Below are positions 45,106-52,754 of a stretch of 64,000 bases of DNA, piece after piece. The stretch is from Bin87 sp963666865 (GTDB taxonomy: Bacteria > Chloroflexota > Dehalococcoidia > Lucifugimonadales > UBA3495), in contig OY763072.1 in assembly GCA_963666865.1 (NCBI GenBank), positions 930,001 through 994,000 on the forward strand, given 5' to 3'. Every line of letters begins with the position of its first letter. Within the stretch, counting starts at the first letter, position 1. The notes under the pieces are model-generated. The model had not been told where the DNA came from. It did no database searches and saw only the letters and a program-made list of their open reading frames with translations. A program made the position numbers and the translations under genes.

Positions 45106-45487
45106 GATATGACTGGCGTCAATCATCAGCCACTCAAAATCGGGGTCGTCAATCACCGCTGCCAGCAACCAGTCCCACACGCCCCGGTCCCGCCAGCGGC
45201 AGTAGCGACGATGAGTGTTCTTCTCCGCCTTTGGCGGACCGTAGTCTGGGGGAAGGTCCCGCCAAGGCGCGCCGGTGCGTAGTATCCAGAATACGGCGTT
45301 GAGAAACCGGCGGTTGTCCGGGGCGGGTCGGCCCACCTTGCCCGCGCCGCCGGGCAAAAGGGGGGCGAGGATTTGCCAAACTCGGTCGGAAATGTCGTGC
45401 CGGCGATGTGATGCTGCCATATGCTACCCTGCCTTTGACCCATGTACAGCACCAATTTATCATTACACCGCAATTTGACGACACGCC
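45105..45487 (-). pseudogene. IS5-family transposase, N-terminal fragment
   Basis: From ATG 45420 the frame reads ISDRVWQILAPLLPG, RRFLNAVFWILRTGAPWRDLP and WEWLMIDASHIS-like sequence, typical of the first half of IS5 (ISL2/IS427-like) transposases including the first catalytic Asp (MIDASH). It breaks at about 45105 where the IS630 relic begins, so both elements are truncated at a common junction. About 65 bases upstream of the ATG probably belong to its left end. Confidence 0.82.
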
Positions 45488-46621
45488 CTAGTATTACAAC
45501 GACGGGTTGTGCGGTAGGATGATGGCGATATGGCGATGGCTTCGGGAGGTAGGGCTGGGCGATGCGCGGCAGAGCTGGCGCGGGTGTACGAAGCCTTCCA
45601 GGATTTCCACGACTACTTTGGACGGGCCTTTGGCCGGAAACAGCCTGGTGAGTTGAGCTGGCACTATCTGCATGCAGGGCCTGCTGGTGCAATCCCAGGA
45701 GCGGCGCAACGCGGAAAACCTATCGGAGGCGGTGGCGTCGTCGTCGCGGGCGCTACAGCGCTTTCTAACGGGATCGCTCTGGGACGATGATGTGGTGATT
45801 GGCCGGCTGCAGTCCGCCTCTGGCGGACGGGACGTTGGGGAAGATCGCGAACTGTCAGGCTGGAGTGTTTCTGGCCCATGTGGGCCCCAGGGACAGAGCG
45901 CTGGTGGACAAGCGGCGGTATCTGCCCAAGGAATGGACCAGTGATGTGGAGCGGTGTGCGGCGGGCAACGGGAGACCAGACCATGCTGGAGCGGGCCGCG
46001 GCAATGCCTGATGATGACTGGCGGGAGATCACGGTGGCCGAAGGCAGCCAGGGGCCACGCACCTACCGTTACAGCGCCCAGGGGGTCAGAGCAACCAAGC
46101 GACGCCAGCCCGGTGAAATCCTCTGGGCAATCTATCGCCAAAACCGGGATGGCAGTGAAACCCCGCTACTACCTGTCCAACGCTCCCGACGACGCGACCC
46201 TGGAGACCCTGGCCTACGTGGGCGGCTCCAGATGGCGCATCGATCCGCCGGAGGCGGACGAGACTGAGAAGAGCGACGTGGGCCTGGACGAGTACGAGAC
46301 CCGCACCCCGTATCAAGCACGGGGCAGGCTTTGGGCCGGCTGGCACCACCACATCACCATGTGCCTGCTGGCCGGGGCCTTCCTGCTGACCCTGCAACAG
46401 GATTGGGGAGGAAAAGATGCCCCAGATTACCCGACCCCAGGTATACCGAGTGGTGCGTGAGCTTTTGCCCAAAGAGCGGTTCGGGCCGGAGGAACTGCTG
46501 GGGTGTCTGGCAAATATCCAGGAGCGCAACGAACGGGCCCGACGCTCCCACCAGAAACGCCGGGCCGCCCGCGGTCGCAATGCTTCCGGCCTCCCTCCCT
46601 AACCCGTCGTTGTAATACTAG
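45488..46621 (+). mobile_element. IS701-family element with perfect ends but decayed transposase
   Basis: CTAGTATTACAACGACGGGT at 45488 and its exact reverse complement ending at 46621 form 21-bp inverted ends including CTAG at both extremes; CTAG may be the 4-bp target typical of IS701 (YTAR). Inside, the transposase is spread over several frames. The right end lies inside an exonuclease/endonuclease gene, whose 3' part is lost. Confidence 0.88.
45530..46602 (+). pseudogene. IS701 transposase, multiply frameshifted
   Basis: Pieces of the transposase occur in three frames: ELARVYEAFQDFHDYFGRAF, then MQGLLVQSQERRNAENLSEA and LQRFLTGSLWDDD, then VFLAHVGPRDRALVDKR-like and DWREITVAEGSQGPRTYRY, then MAVKPRYYLSNAPDDATLE with WRIDPPEADETEKSDVGLDEYETR, and the end ITRPQVYRVVRELLP. 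At least three small indels are needed to join them. It cannot make a functional enzyme, but the intact ends could be mobilised by another copy. Confidence 0.85.
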
Positions 46622-46786
46622 GGATCTTGGGGGCAGGGCGCGACATCGCCTCCGGTGTTGGACAATGACTCCAGGGTGACCGGACCCACTTCTTGCAGGA
46701 GCACCGCGTCGGCGTCCATGTCCAGCAACCCTGCAAACCGGCTGGACCTTCTGGGCGACGTTCCAGCTAACGATCCTGATCGTCAT
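46621..46786 (-). pseudogene. Endonuclease/exonuclease/phosphatase-family gene, 5' fragment cut by IS701
   Basis: The ATG at 46786 starts MTIRIVSWNVAQKVQPV, the typical N-terminus of EEP-family phosphodiesterases. After a frameshift the sequence continues LLDMDADAVLLQEVGPVTLESL, where the Glu of LLQE is a catalytic metal ligand. It ends at the IS701 right end. The remainder of the gene is not found on the other side of the element. Confidence 0.75.
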
Positions 46787-47145
46787 GGCCGAGGCACCAC
46801 GTTGCCGGTTGCCGGCACGCTGCGATGCAATGTCTGGCAGCCGCTCACATCACGCCGTCTCTCATCTGACCAAGTTGTCCCACAACCCGGATATTGGAAA
46901 GGCCGACGGTCCGCATTTGACGGTCCATCGGCCTACTCATCGACCTCGCGCCGCGGTCAACCAAGGGCCGTAATCCCACAACCGGGGCTGCATGTGGATC
47001 ACGGCGCTTTGCGGCGTAGGGTGCAGTACTGACCTGCCTGATAAGGTGGGCTCCTGTGAGTTTGTCCCACAATTCTCCCACATTTGGACAGGTAAGCGAG
47101 CGATCCAAGCCGTTTTTGAACTTAGATACCGGTACGATTGAAAAT
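46787..47145. other. Intergenic stretch with an integrase-like tail
   Basis: No complete gene. On the minus strand near 47040-47080 the words MWENCGTNSQE resemble the C-terminal tail often seen on phage-type integrases, and a similar sequence lies at 22840-22875. This may be a remnant of an element inserted next to the tRNA genes. Confidence 0.3.
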
Positions 47146-47232
47146 TGGTGCCGAGGGAGGGACTCGAACCCACACACCTCCGGGAGGTAGCGGATTTTAA
47201 GTCCGCCGCGTCTGCCGTTTCGCCACCTCGGC
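47146..47232 (-). tRNA. tRNA-Leu (anticodon TAA)
   Basis: An 87-base gene with encoded CCA. Acceptor GCCGAGG/CCTCGGC, anticodon loop CTTAAAA (TAA), a long variable arm (TACCTCCCGGAGGTGT) and T-loop GGTTCGAGTCC are all present. Confidence 0.95.
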
Positions 47233-47344
47233 ACTCGCCTAATAAAAGCGCGCAACGCCGTTGATCACACAGCGCTGCGCGTATCCACTACATTGGTCAG
47301 ATGTTTTAATGACATATCCGTTGGCCGGATTAAGGGCAAATCAA

Positions 47345-47421
47345 TGGAGGCGACGGGCGGATTCGAACCGCCGAATAGAGGTTTTGCAGACCTCCGCCTT
47401 AGTCCACTTGGCTACGTCGCC
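47345..47421 (-). tRNA. tRNA-Cys (anticodon GCA)
   Basis: A 77-base gene with encoded CCA and U73. Acceptor GGCGACG/CGTCGCC, anticodon arm AGGTCTGCAAAACCT and T-arm GGCGGTTCGAATCCGCC fit tRNA-Cys. Confidence 0.95.
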
Positions 47422-47488
47422 CCGTTAGGCTGCCCCAATGCCAATTCAGATCCGGATTGCGTTCTCGGATACGTCGCAGAACGTTACA

Positions 47489-47575
47489 TGGTGCCGAGGG
47501 CGGGACTTGAACCCACACGGGCGAAAGCCCACGGCCCCCTCAAGACCGCGTGTCTACCTATTCCACCACCTCGGC
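47489..47575 (-). tRNA. tRNA-Leu (anticodon GAG)
   Basis: An 87-base gene with encoded CCA. Acceptor GCCGAGG/CCTCGGC, anticodon stem CGGTC/GGCCG with loop TTGAGGG (GAG), and a long variable arm with GGGC-TTTC-GCCC. It is the first of three tRNAs in the minus-strand order Leu-Cys-Leu. Confidence 0.93.
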
Positions 47576-47703
47576 CGGATCATGTTTGAAGTATATCACA
47601 GAGTAGGAATCCACTGTCAAACGCGGTTAAAGGCGATTGGCCACGCGTGTTCTCGATTCCAGGACCGGGTTGATTCAGTCCGCCACATTTTGGCGCCACA
47701 TGG

Positions 47704-48036
47704 CTAATTGACTTGGTGCTCGCGGTTCAACAAATCTTTAGCCATCTCGCCAATGTTGGCTTCCATGCAGTCTCGCAGGGCCGAGTAGATGGACCGCTTG
47801 ATGGCGTCCATTTTCCACGCCTCGTAGTCGGCAGCGGTCTGGTACTCGTTCTTCACTACGATCAACTGTCGCAGCGTTTCCAGGTAGTGGGCCTGCAGGG
47901 GTGTCAAAGACTCCGCTTCGTAGTCCTCAACCTCGGGGCCAGCCTGCTGCTCCACCCCAATTGGCGCAGCGCTCACGACCGGCTGTTCGTTTTCGAATCC
48001 GCTGACTTCGGTATCGTCTTTTGGTGTTGCGCTCAT
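47704..48036 (-). CDS. Conserved-looking small acidic protein downstream of dnaK
   Basis: A 110-residue protein from ATG 48036 (MSATPKDDTEVSGFENEQP), preceded by GGGAG. The first 45 residues are acidic and probably disordered. The rest is helical (LTPLQAHYLETLRQLIVVKNEY, DAIKRSIYSALRDCMEANIGEM). I do not recognise the family. It lies 139 bases after dnaK in the same direction and could be part of that operon. The upstream in-frame extension was rejected because it lacks a ribosome binding site. Confidence 0.65.
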   Translation of the reverse strand: MSATPKDDTEVSGFENEQPVVSAAPIGVEQQAGPEVEDYEAESLTPLQAHYLETLRQLIVVKNEYQTAADYEAWKMDAIKRSIYSALRDCMEANIGEMAKDLLNREHQVN

Positions 48037-48175
48037 TGCGTTTCTCCCGATTTCCGGCGGGGCGGCACCCGCCGGGGATGGTGAGCTCAATGGCATTATA
48101 GCACTTCAGGACTGCGTCCGGTACGGTGGTTCCGTTAGTTTGGAAACGTTTTGCCTTTTTGCAGCCTGGTTGCCC

Positions 48176-50062
48176 CTAAACCTCCCGGAACTCGCCCTCT
48201 ACGGTGTCGTCGGGGTCGGGTCCGGAGGTTCCGTCACTGGGGCCGCCGGCGCCCGGCTGGGAGTACACCGCCTGGCCAACCCGCTCCAACGCCGCGTTCA
48301 GCTCGGCCATGGCGGTCTGCATCTGGGCAACGTTGTTGGCGGCGATAGCGTTGCGCAAATTCTCCAGTTTGGCCTCGGCGTCGGCCTTGAGGTCGGTGGG
48401 CAGGGTTTCGGCGTGCTCGTTCAACAAGCGCTCCGCTGAGTACGCCAGACTGTCGGCCTGGTTACGCGTCTCTACTTCCGCGCGACGCTGCCGGTCGGCC
48501 TCTTCGTTGGCCTGGGCTTCCGTCATCATCCGGTCAATGTCCTCTTGAGAGAGGCCGCTGCTGGTTTGGATGACGATGCGTTGCTCCTTGCCGGTGCCCT
48601 TGTCCTGGGCGGAAACGCTGAGGATGCCGTTGGAGTCGATGTCGAAGGTGACGTCGATCTGGGGCACGCCCCGGGGAGCGGGCAGGATACCGTCCAGCAT
48701 GAACCTGCCGATGGTCTTGTTGTCGGCGGACATGGGACGTTCGCCCTGGAGCACATGGATGTCCACGCTGGGCTGGCCGTCGGCAGCCGTGGTGAAGGTT
48801 TCCGTCTTCCGGGTTGGGATGGTGGTATTTCGCGGGATCAGAGCGGTGGTCACGTTGCCCAGCGTCTCGATGCCCAGGGTCAGAGGGGTAACGTCAAGGA
48901 GGACGATGTCGCCGACTTCTCCACCCAGGACGCCGGCCTGGATGGCGGCCCCCATTGCCACGGCCTCGTCCGGGTTCACCGTGCGGGATGGCTCCTTGGC
49001 GAATATCTGCTGCACTTTCGCCTGCACGGCCGGCATACGGGTCATGCCGCCGACCAGAATAACGTCGTTGATGCTGCCGGACGAGATGCCAGCGTCGGTC
49101 AGCGCCTGGCGGCAAGGACCTTCAGTGCGGTCGATCAAATCGCCCACCAGTTGCTCCAGGCGGGAGCGGCTGAGTGGCTTGACCAGGTGCTGCGGCCCGC
49201 TGGCGTCGGCGGTAATGAAGGGCAGATTGATTTCCGTTTCCAACGTGCTGGAAAGTTCGATCTTGGCGCGCTCGGCGGCATCCCGCAGCCTCTGGAGGGC
49301 CATGCGGTCCTGGGCCAGGTCGATGCCGGTCTCCGCGCGAAACTCCGTTACCAGCCAGTTGAGGATGGCCTCGTCGAAGTCGTCACCGCCGAGGTAGGTG
49401 TCCCCATTGGTGGAAAGCACCTCAAACACCCCGTCGCCCAGGTCCAATATGGTGATGTCGAAGGTGCCGCCGCCCAGATCGAACACGGCGATTTTGGCGT
49501 CGGTGTTCTGGCGGTCCATGCCATATGCCAGCGCCGCAGCGGTGGGTTCGTTGATGATGCGTTTGACGTCCAGGCCCGCAACCTTGCCGGCGTCCACGGT
49601 GGCCTGCCGTTGGGAGTCGTTGAAATAGGCGGGCACGGTGATGACGGCTTCGGTAATGCGCTCGCCCAGCTTGGCCTCGGCATCCTGGCGGATTTTCTGC
49701 AAAATCATGCTGGAGATCTGAGGCGGAGCGTAGGATTGGCCGGCCATCTCAACGTTAGCGTCACCGTTGTCGCCCGCCACGACCTTGTAGGGCAGACGAC
49801 GGGAAGCGTCCTGAACTTCAGGCTCGTCGAAACGGCGACCCATGAGGCGCTTGACGGAAAAGATGGTGTTGTCGGGGTTGGTCACGGCCTGCCTCTTGGC
49901 AGTCTGGCCCACGTACCGCTCCCCGCTGCGCGCGTTCACGGCCACCACCGACGGCGTGATGCGGTTCCCCTCGGCGCTCTCCACCACCTCGGCCTCGCCG
50001 GCTTCGATTACCGCAGCCACCGAGTTGGTGGTGCCGAGGTCTATGCCCAGGATCTTTGCCAT
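48176..50062 (-). CDS. dnaK: Molecular chaperone DnaK (Hsp70)
   Basis: A 628-residue Hsp70. MAKILGIDLGTTNS (phosphate-1), VPAYFNDSQRQATVDAG, IINEPTAAALAYG and FDLGGGTFD mark the ATPase domain (1-370). The linker region VLLDVTPLTLGIET leads to the substrate-binding domain (about 380-500), and a helical lid with an acidic, Gly/Pro-rich tail ends DPDDTVEGEFREV. It refolds proteins with GrpE and DnaJ; no dnaJ is adjacent. It follows grpE by 97 bases that include a REP-like hairpin. Confidence 0.98.
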   Translation of the reverse strand: MAKILGIDLGTTNSVAAVIEAGEAEVVESAEGNRITPSVVAVNARSGERYVGQTAKRQAVTNPDNTIFSVKRLMGRRFDEPEVQDASRRLPYKVVAGDNGDANVEMAGQSYAPPQISSMILQKIRQDAEAKLGERITEAVITVPAYFNDSQRQATVDAGKVAGLDVKRIINEPTAAALAYGMDRQNTDAKIAVFDLGGGTFDITILDLGDGVFEVLSTNGDTYLGGDDFDEAILNWLVTEFRAETGIDLAQDRMALQRLRDAAERAKIELSSTLETEINLPFITADASGPQHLVKPLSRSRLEQLVGDLIDRTEGPCRQALTDAGISSGSINDVILVGGMTRMPAVQAKVQQIFAKEPSRTVNPDEAVAMGAAIQAGVLGGEVGDIVLLDVTPLTLGIETLGNVTTALIPRNTTIPTRKTETFTTAADGQPSVDIHVLQGERPMSADNKTIGRFMLDGILPAPRGVPQIDVTFDIDSNGILSVSAQDKGTGKEQRIVIQTSSGLSQEDIDRMMTEAQANEEADRQRRAEVETRNQADSLAYSAERLLNEHAETLPTDLKADAEAKLENLRNAIAANNVAQMQTAMAELNAALERVGQAVYSQPGAGGPSDGTSGPDPDDTVEGEFREV

Positions 50063-50098
50063 TGTTGTAACTCCTCAAGCTAGTTTTGTAAGCACATC

Positions 50099-50126
50099 CG
50101 TCATTCCGGCAAAAGCCGGAATCCAG
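50099..50126. repeat. REP-like hairpin between grpE and dnaK
   Basis: TCATTCCGGCAAAAGCCGGAATCC sits in the grpE-dnaK gap. In the mRNA it would fold and could modulate stability or the ratio of the two products. Confidence 0.75.
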
Positions 50127-50159
50127 TTTCTCTCTGTAGCGGTGAATGATTACTCGACC

Positions 50160-50801
50160 TTACTGGTTCACCACCACTTGCGCTACCTGCACCACCCGGT
50201 CGTGGAGGAGATAGCCCTGCCGCAGCACCTCGACGATGGAACCGGAGTCGGCGTCTCCGACCTGGGCGATGCCCACCGCTTCATGCAGTTCCGGGTTGAA
50301 TGGTTCGCCCAGTGATTCGATGCGGGTAACGCCTTCTGATTCGAGGAAACCGGCCAGTTTGCGCTGGATCAATCGTACCCCTTCCACCCATCCGCCGTAG
50401 GCGGAGGTTACGTTTTCGTCAGGGCTGACGCCGTTTTTTTCCAGATGGCTCACCGCAAGATCCAGCTCATCGACGATTGGCAAGAGATGTACCAGCAGGC
50501 GGCTGTTGGCCTGCCGTTGAATGTTCAATCGTTCCTCGTCATGGCGGCGCCGAGCGTTGGCCAGATCGGCCTGCCCCCGCTGAGCGGCGTCGGCCTGCCG
50601 GGCGATTTCCTCATTGGCTTCGGCCAACGCCGCCCTGAGCATGGTGGCCTCCTGTTCCGGCGTCAACGGTGGCTCGTCGGCTGGCGCAGAGTCAGGGTCC
50701 TCGGCCCGGTCCGGGGCAGCGTAGAACTCAGACGCCAGCATCTCCCGGCTTTCTTCGTCGGGAGCGTTTTCGTTGGGCAAATGGGTTTGCTCGTTTTCCA
50801 T
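50160..50801 (-). CDS. grpE: Nucleotide exchange factor GrpE
   Basis: A 213-residue protein from ATG 50801 (MENEQTHLPNENA). An acidic N-terminus is followed by a long coiled coil (LTPEQEATMLRAALAEANEEIARQ, and LANARRRHDEERLNIQRQANSRLL) and the beta-domain with GVTRIESLGEPFNPELHEAVG and a C-terminal LRQGYLLHDRVVQVAQVVV, all typical of GrpE. It releases ADP from DnaK. Its place between hspR and dnaK is the order known from actinobacteria-like operons. Confidence 0.96.
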   Translation of the reverse strand: MENEQTHLPNENAPDEESREMLASEFYAAPDRAEDPDSAPADEPPLTPEQEATMLRAALAEANEEIARQADAAQRGQADLANARRRHDEERLNIQRQANSRLLVHLLPIVDELDLAVSHLEKNGVSPDENVTSAYGGWVEGVRLIQRKLAGFLESEGVTRIESLGEPFNPELHEAVGIAQVGDADSGSIVEVLRQGYLLHDRVVQVAQVVVNQ

Positions 50802-50821
50802 ACAATGATTTCCCATACCAC

Positions 50822-50849
50822 GGTCATTCCCGCGAAAGCGGGAATCCAG
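50822..50849. repeat. REP-like hairpin between hspR and grpE
   Basis: GGTCATTCCCGCGAAAGCGG plus GAATCC fills much of the gap between hspR and grpE. Two genes of one operon are thus separated by copies of the same dispersed hairpin. Confidence 0.75.
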
Positions 50850-50869
50850 TGTAGAAATTTTAGTTGCGA

Positions 50870-51397
50870 TCAGTCCGGCGCGGGTAGGCTGAGACTGGCG
50901 CAGAGTTGGGAGACTTCCTCCCGGATGACAGCGGTGATGTCGGGGTCCCTGGTGGAGCGGGCCAACCGGCGGGAGAAAACGCTGAGATTGTTGACTAACT
51001 TCAGCGCGAATTCAACCCCGGCAAGGTTAAGCCCTAAATTATCCATCAAATGCCGGATGAGCATGACCTTGCGCAGATCCTCCTGGGAGTACAGGCGTAA
51101 CATCCCGACGGTTCGCACGGGTTGGATCAGTCCCAGACGTTCATACTTGCGTAGCGTCTGGGGGTGCATCTCCAGAAGGCGAGCCGCCACTGAAATAATA
51201 TACACCCCTTCCAATTCCAGGTTCGTTGCAGCGTCGTCGTCCGACGCGCCGGCGGTCGTTCTTGAAGGGGCGTCGCCAGTGGAGCTGCGGGCGAGGGCCG
51301 GGGACAGACGTTCCGGCCAGGCCGGCGGGCCGTCGGCGATGGGGTCGGGGTAAGGTTCCAGCCGACCCCTCCTGCCTCTTGTCCATTGTTGTTGCAT
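50870..51397 (-). CDS. hspR: MerR-family heat-shock repressor HspR-like
   Basis: A 175-residue regulator. A non-conserved, Pro/Ala-rich first 60 residues precede the winged HTH (GVYIISVAARLLEMHPQTLRKYERLGLI, then VGMLRLYSQEDLRKVMLIRHLM), followed by a coiled-coil C-terminus (VEFALKLVNNLSVFSRRLARS). HTLRxYE and RxYS are MerR/HspR hallmarks. HspR represses dnaK operons with DnaK as co-repressor. It is first in the hspR-grpE-dnaK operon and lies just downstream of a palindrome-bearing promoter, consistent with autoregulation. Confidence 0.9.
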   Translation of the reverse strand: MQQQWTRGRRGRLEPYPDPIADGPPAWPERLSPALARSSTGDAPSRTTAGASDDDAATNLELEGVYIISVAARLLEMHPQTLRKYERLGLIQPVRTVGMLRLYSQEDLRKVMLIRHLMDNLGLNLAGVEFALKLVNNLSVFSRRLARSTRDPDITAVIREEVSQLCASLSLPAPD

Positions 51398-51443
51398 CGC
51401 AGGAAGACCCCCTTCGTGAATTTAATCACATTGCTACGCGCTC

Positions 51444-51482
51444 AATATATCAGTTGACACGATACGTGTCAACTTGTATTAT
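51444..51482. promoter_or_regulatory. Overlapping divergent promoters on a shared palindromic operator
   Basis: The perfect palindrome AGTTGACACG-ATA-CGTGTCAACT (51452-51474) supplies a -35 TTGACA to both strands. Plus strand: TTGACA 51454-51459, 17-base spacer, TATTAT 51477-51482. Minus strand: TTGACA 51472-51467, 17-base spacer, TATATT 51449-51444. Both are near-consensus sigma-70 promoters whose spacers overlap, so polymerase could not use both at once. The palindrome differs from the known HAIR consensus of actinobacterial HspR. Confidence 0.8.
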
Positions 51483-51660
51483 CCTACAAAAGGGCAGGTT
51501 GCCGGGCAGGTCCGGCGTGGCGTCAACAAAGGTCAGCCGTCGGAAACTGAAATCCAGTCAACGGTTTTCCACGTATATCAAGTGAACCGGGAGGCCCGGG
51601 CAGATACAAAGCGCATTGGATAACGAAGTCCTGTACAGTCCAAACCGGGAGGAGTTCATC

Positions 51661-51780
51661 ATGCTGCATACCGAGCAGTTTCACCGCTGCAACCGCTACA
51701 CGTGCGGGTATCAGCACCATACCCGCCGTCGCCCCGGTTTCTTGCGGCGCGTCGTCGCCGCCATATTCGGAAGGAGGTAA
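51661..51780 (+). CDS. 39-residue small basic protein, translationally coupled
   Basis: An ATG at 51661 lies six bases behind a strong GGGAGGAG. The product (MLHTEQFHRCNRYTCGYQHH, then a basic RRRPGFLRRVVAAIFGRR) has two Cys and four His, followed by an amphipathic basic tail. Its TAA overlaps the ribosome binding site of the next gene, which starts two bases later. The strong initiation signal and coupling argue that it is real. Function unknown; metal binding or membrane association is possible. Confidence 0.65.
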   Translation: MLHTEQFHRCNRYTCGYQHHTRRRPGFLRRVVAAIFGRR

Positions 51781-51782
51781 CC

Positions 51783-51992
51783 ATGAAACTGAAGTTCAAC
51801 GCTTGCCCCAAATGCCGCGGCGACCTGGAGATCCGCCGGGACGTTTACGGTATGTTCGTCAGCTGCCTCCAGTGCGGACTCCAGCGAGACCTGGACGCGC
51901 CGAACCAGGCCATTGAGCTCGCCAAGCCGGAACCGGCCAAGGCTACCGCGTCAGCGTTTGACGCGCACGAAGAGTTGCTCAAGGCCGCGTGA
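51783..51992 (+). CDS. Small zinc-ribbon protein
   Basis: A 69-residue protein starting MKLKFNACPKCRGDLEIRRD at ATG 51783, behind GGAAGGAGGTAACC. CPKC and, 19 residues later, CLQC form a zinc ribbon; the remainder is an acidic-to-neutral helix (ASAFDAHEELLKAA). It is co-transcribed with the 39-residue gene and transcribed away from the heat-shock operon from the shared promoter region. Such proteins often act as small adaptors, but no function is known here. Confidence 0.78.
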   Translation: MKLKFNACPKCRGDLEIRRDVYGMFVSCLQCGLQRDLDAPNQAIELAKPEPAKATASAFDAHEELLKAA

Positions 51993-52020
51993 CCCATTTC
52001 CAATTGGCGGGCCAAGTTGC

Positions 52021-52049
52021 AGGGGCGGGTTCCAGACCCGCCCCTTTTT
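52021..52049 (+). terminator. Intrinsic terminator after the zinc-ribbon gene
   Basis: GGGGCGGGT-TCCAG-ACCCGCCCC followed by TTTTT: a nine-base perfect stem 30 bases after the stop codon. Confidence 0.92.
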
Positions 52050-52074
52050 GGTTTTCGTTGGCGCGCCCGCGTAG

Positions 52075-52734
52075 TTAGCGCGTCAATTCCGGCCAGAAAC
52101 GTTCTTCCAACCAGGGGTCCGCATTATTGTTGTAACCCCGTTCCTCCCAGAAACCGGGAGCGTCCTCCGCCATCACCTCTATCCCGTTCACCCACTTGGC
52201 CGACTTCCACCCATAGCGGCTGGGAATGATCAGGCGCAGGGGCCAGCCGTGATCCTTGCCGAGTTCCGCGCCGTTCTGTCGGTGTGCCAGCAGGCCCTCG
52301 GATTGAGCGAGATCCAGCGGCAGGTTGGTCGTATAGTCGCCGTAGCAGTGGGCCATGATGTGCCTGCCTTCCGGCAAAACGCCCGCTCGCTCCAGCAGCG
52401 TTGCAACCAGCACGCCGCCCCAAGACTGATCCAGGGCGGACCATTGGGTCACGCAGTGAAAATCGGCGTCCATGGTTACCTGCGGAAGGGTGCTGAATTG
52501 CTGCCAATCCAGCGTGATCTCGCGCTCTACCAGACCCCAGACCCGGATGCGCCAAGTTGCCAGGTCGATTTCCGGGGTATCCCCGTAGGTGAGCACCGGG
52601 AAAGTCTTGGCGACGAATTGTCCCGGCGGAACCCTCTCGCCGGCCGGCGGAGCGATCTTGATCTGGTCGGGCCGTTTCAGGCCGAACTCCGGCTGCGCCG
52701 GAGCGGATTGTTGCTGCTGATTGGATGTGGTCAT
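52075..52734 (-). CDS. Sulfite-oxidase-like molybdopterin oxidoreductase
   Basis: A 219-residue single-domain protein of the oxidoreductase molybdopterin-binding (SuoX/MsrP-like) family. FHCVTQWSALDQSWGGVLVATLLE carries the Cys that ligates molybdenum, and DHGWPLRLIIPSRYGWKSAKWV is the second conserved block. There is no twin-arginine signal and no heme domain, so it is a soluble cytoplasmic member of unknown substrate. It starts 20 bases after selD and is probably in the same operon. Confidence 0.9.
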   Translation of the reverse strand: MTTSNQQQQSAPAQPEFGLKRPDQIKIAPPAGERVPPGQFVAKTFPVLTYGDTPEIDLATWRIRVWGLVEREITLDWQQFSTLPQVTMDADFHCVTQWSALDQSWGGVLVATLLERAGVLPEGRHIMAHCYGDYTTNLPLDLAQSEGLLAHRQNGAELGKDHGWPLRLIIPSRYGWKSAKWVNGIEVMAEDAPGFWEERGYNNNADPWLEERFWPELTR

Positions 52735-52754
52735 GGGTTATGCTCCGGGTATCT

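Noticed and set aside
51452..51474. Palindrome taken as a HAIR operator of HspR
   Set aside because: It does not match the CTTGAGT-N7-ACTCAAG pattern; it is reported only as a candidate operator of unknown binder.
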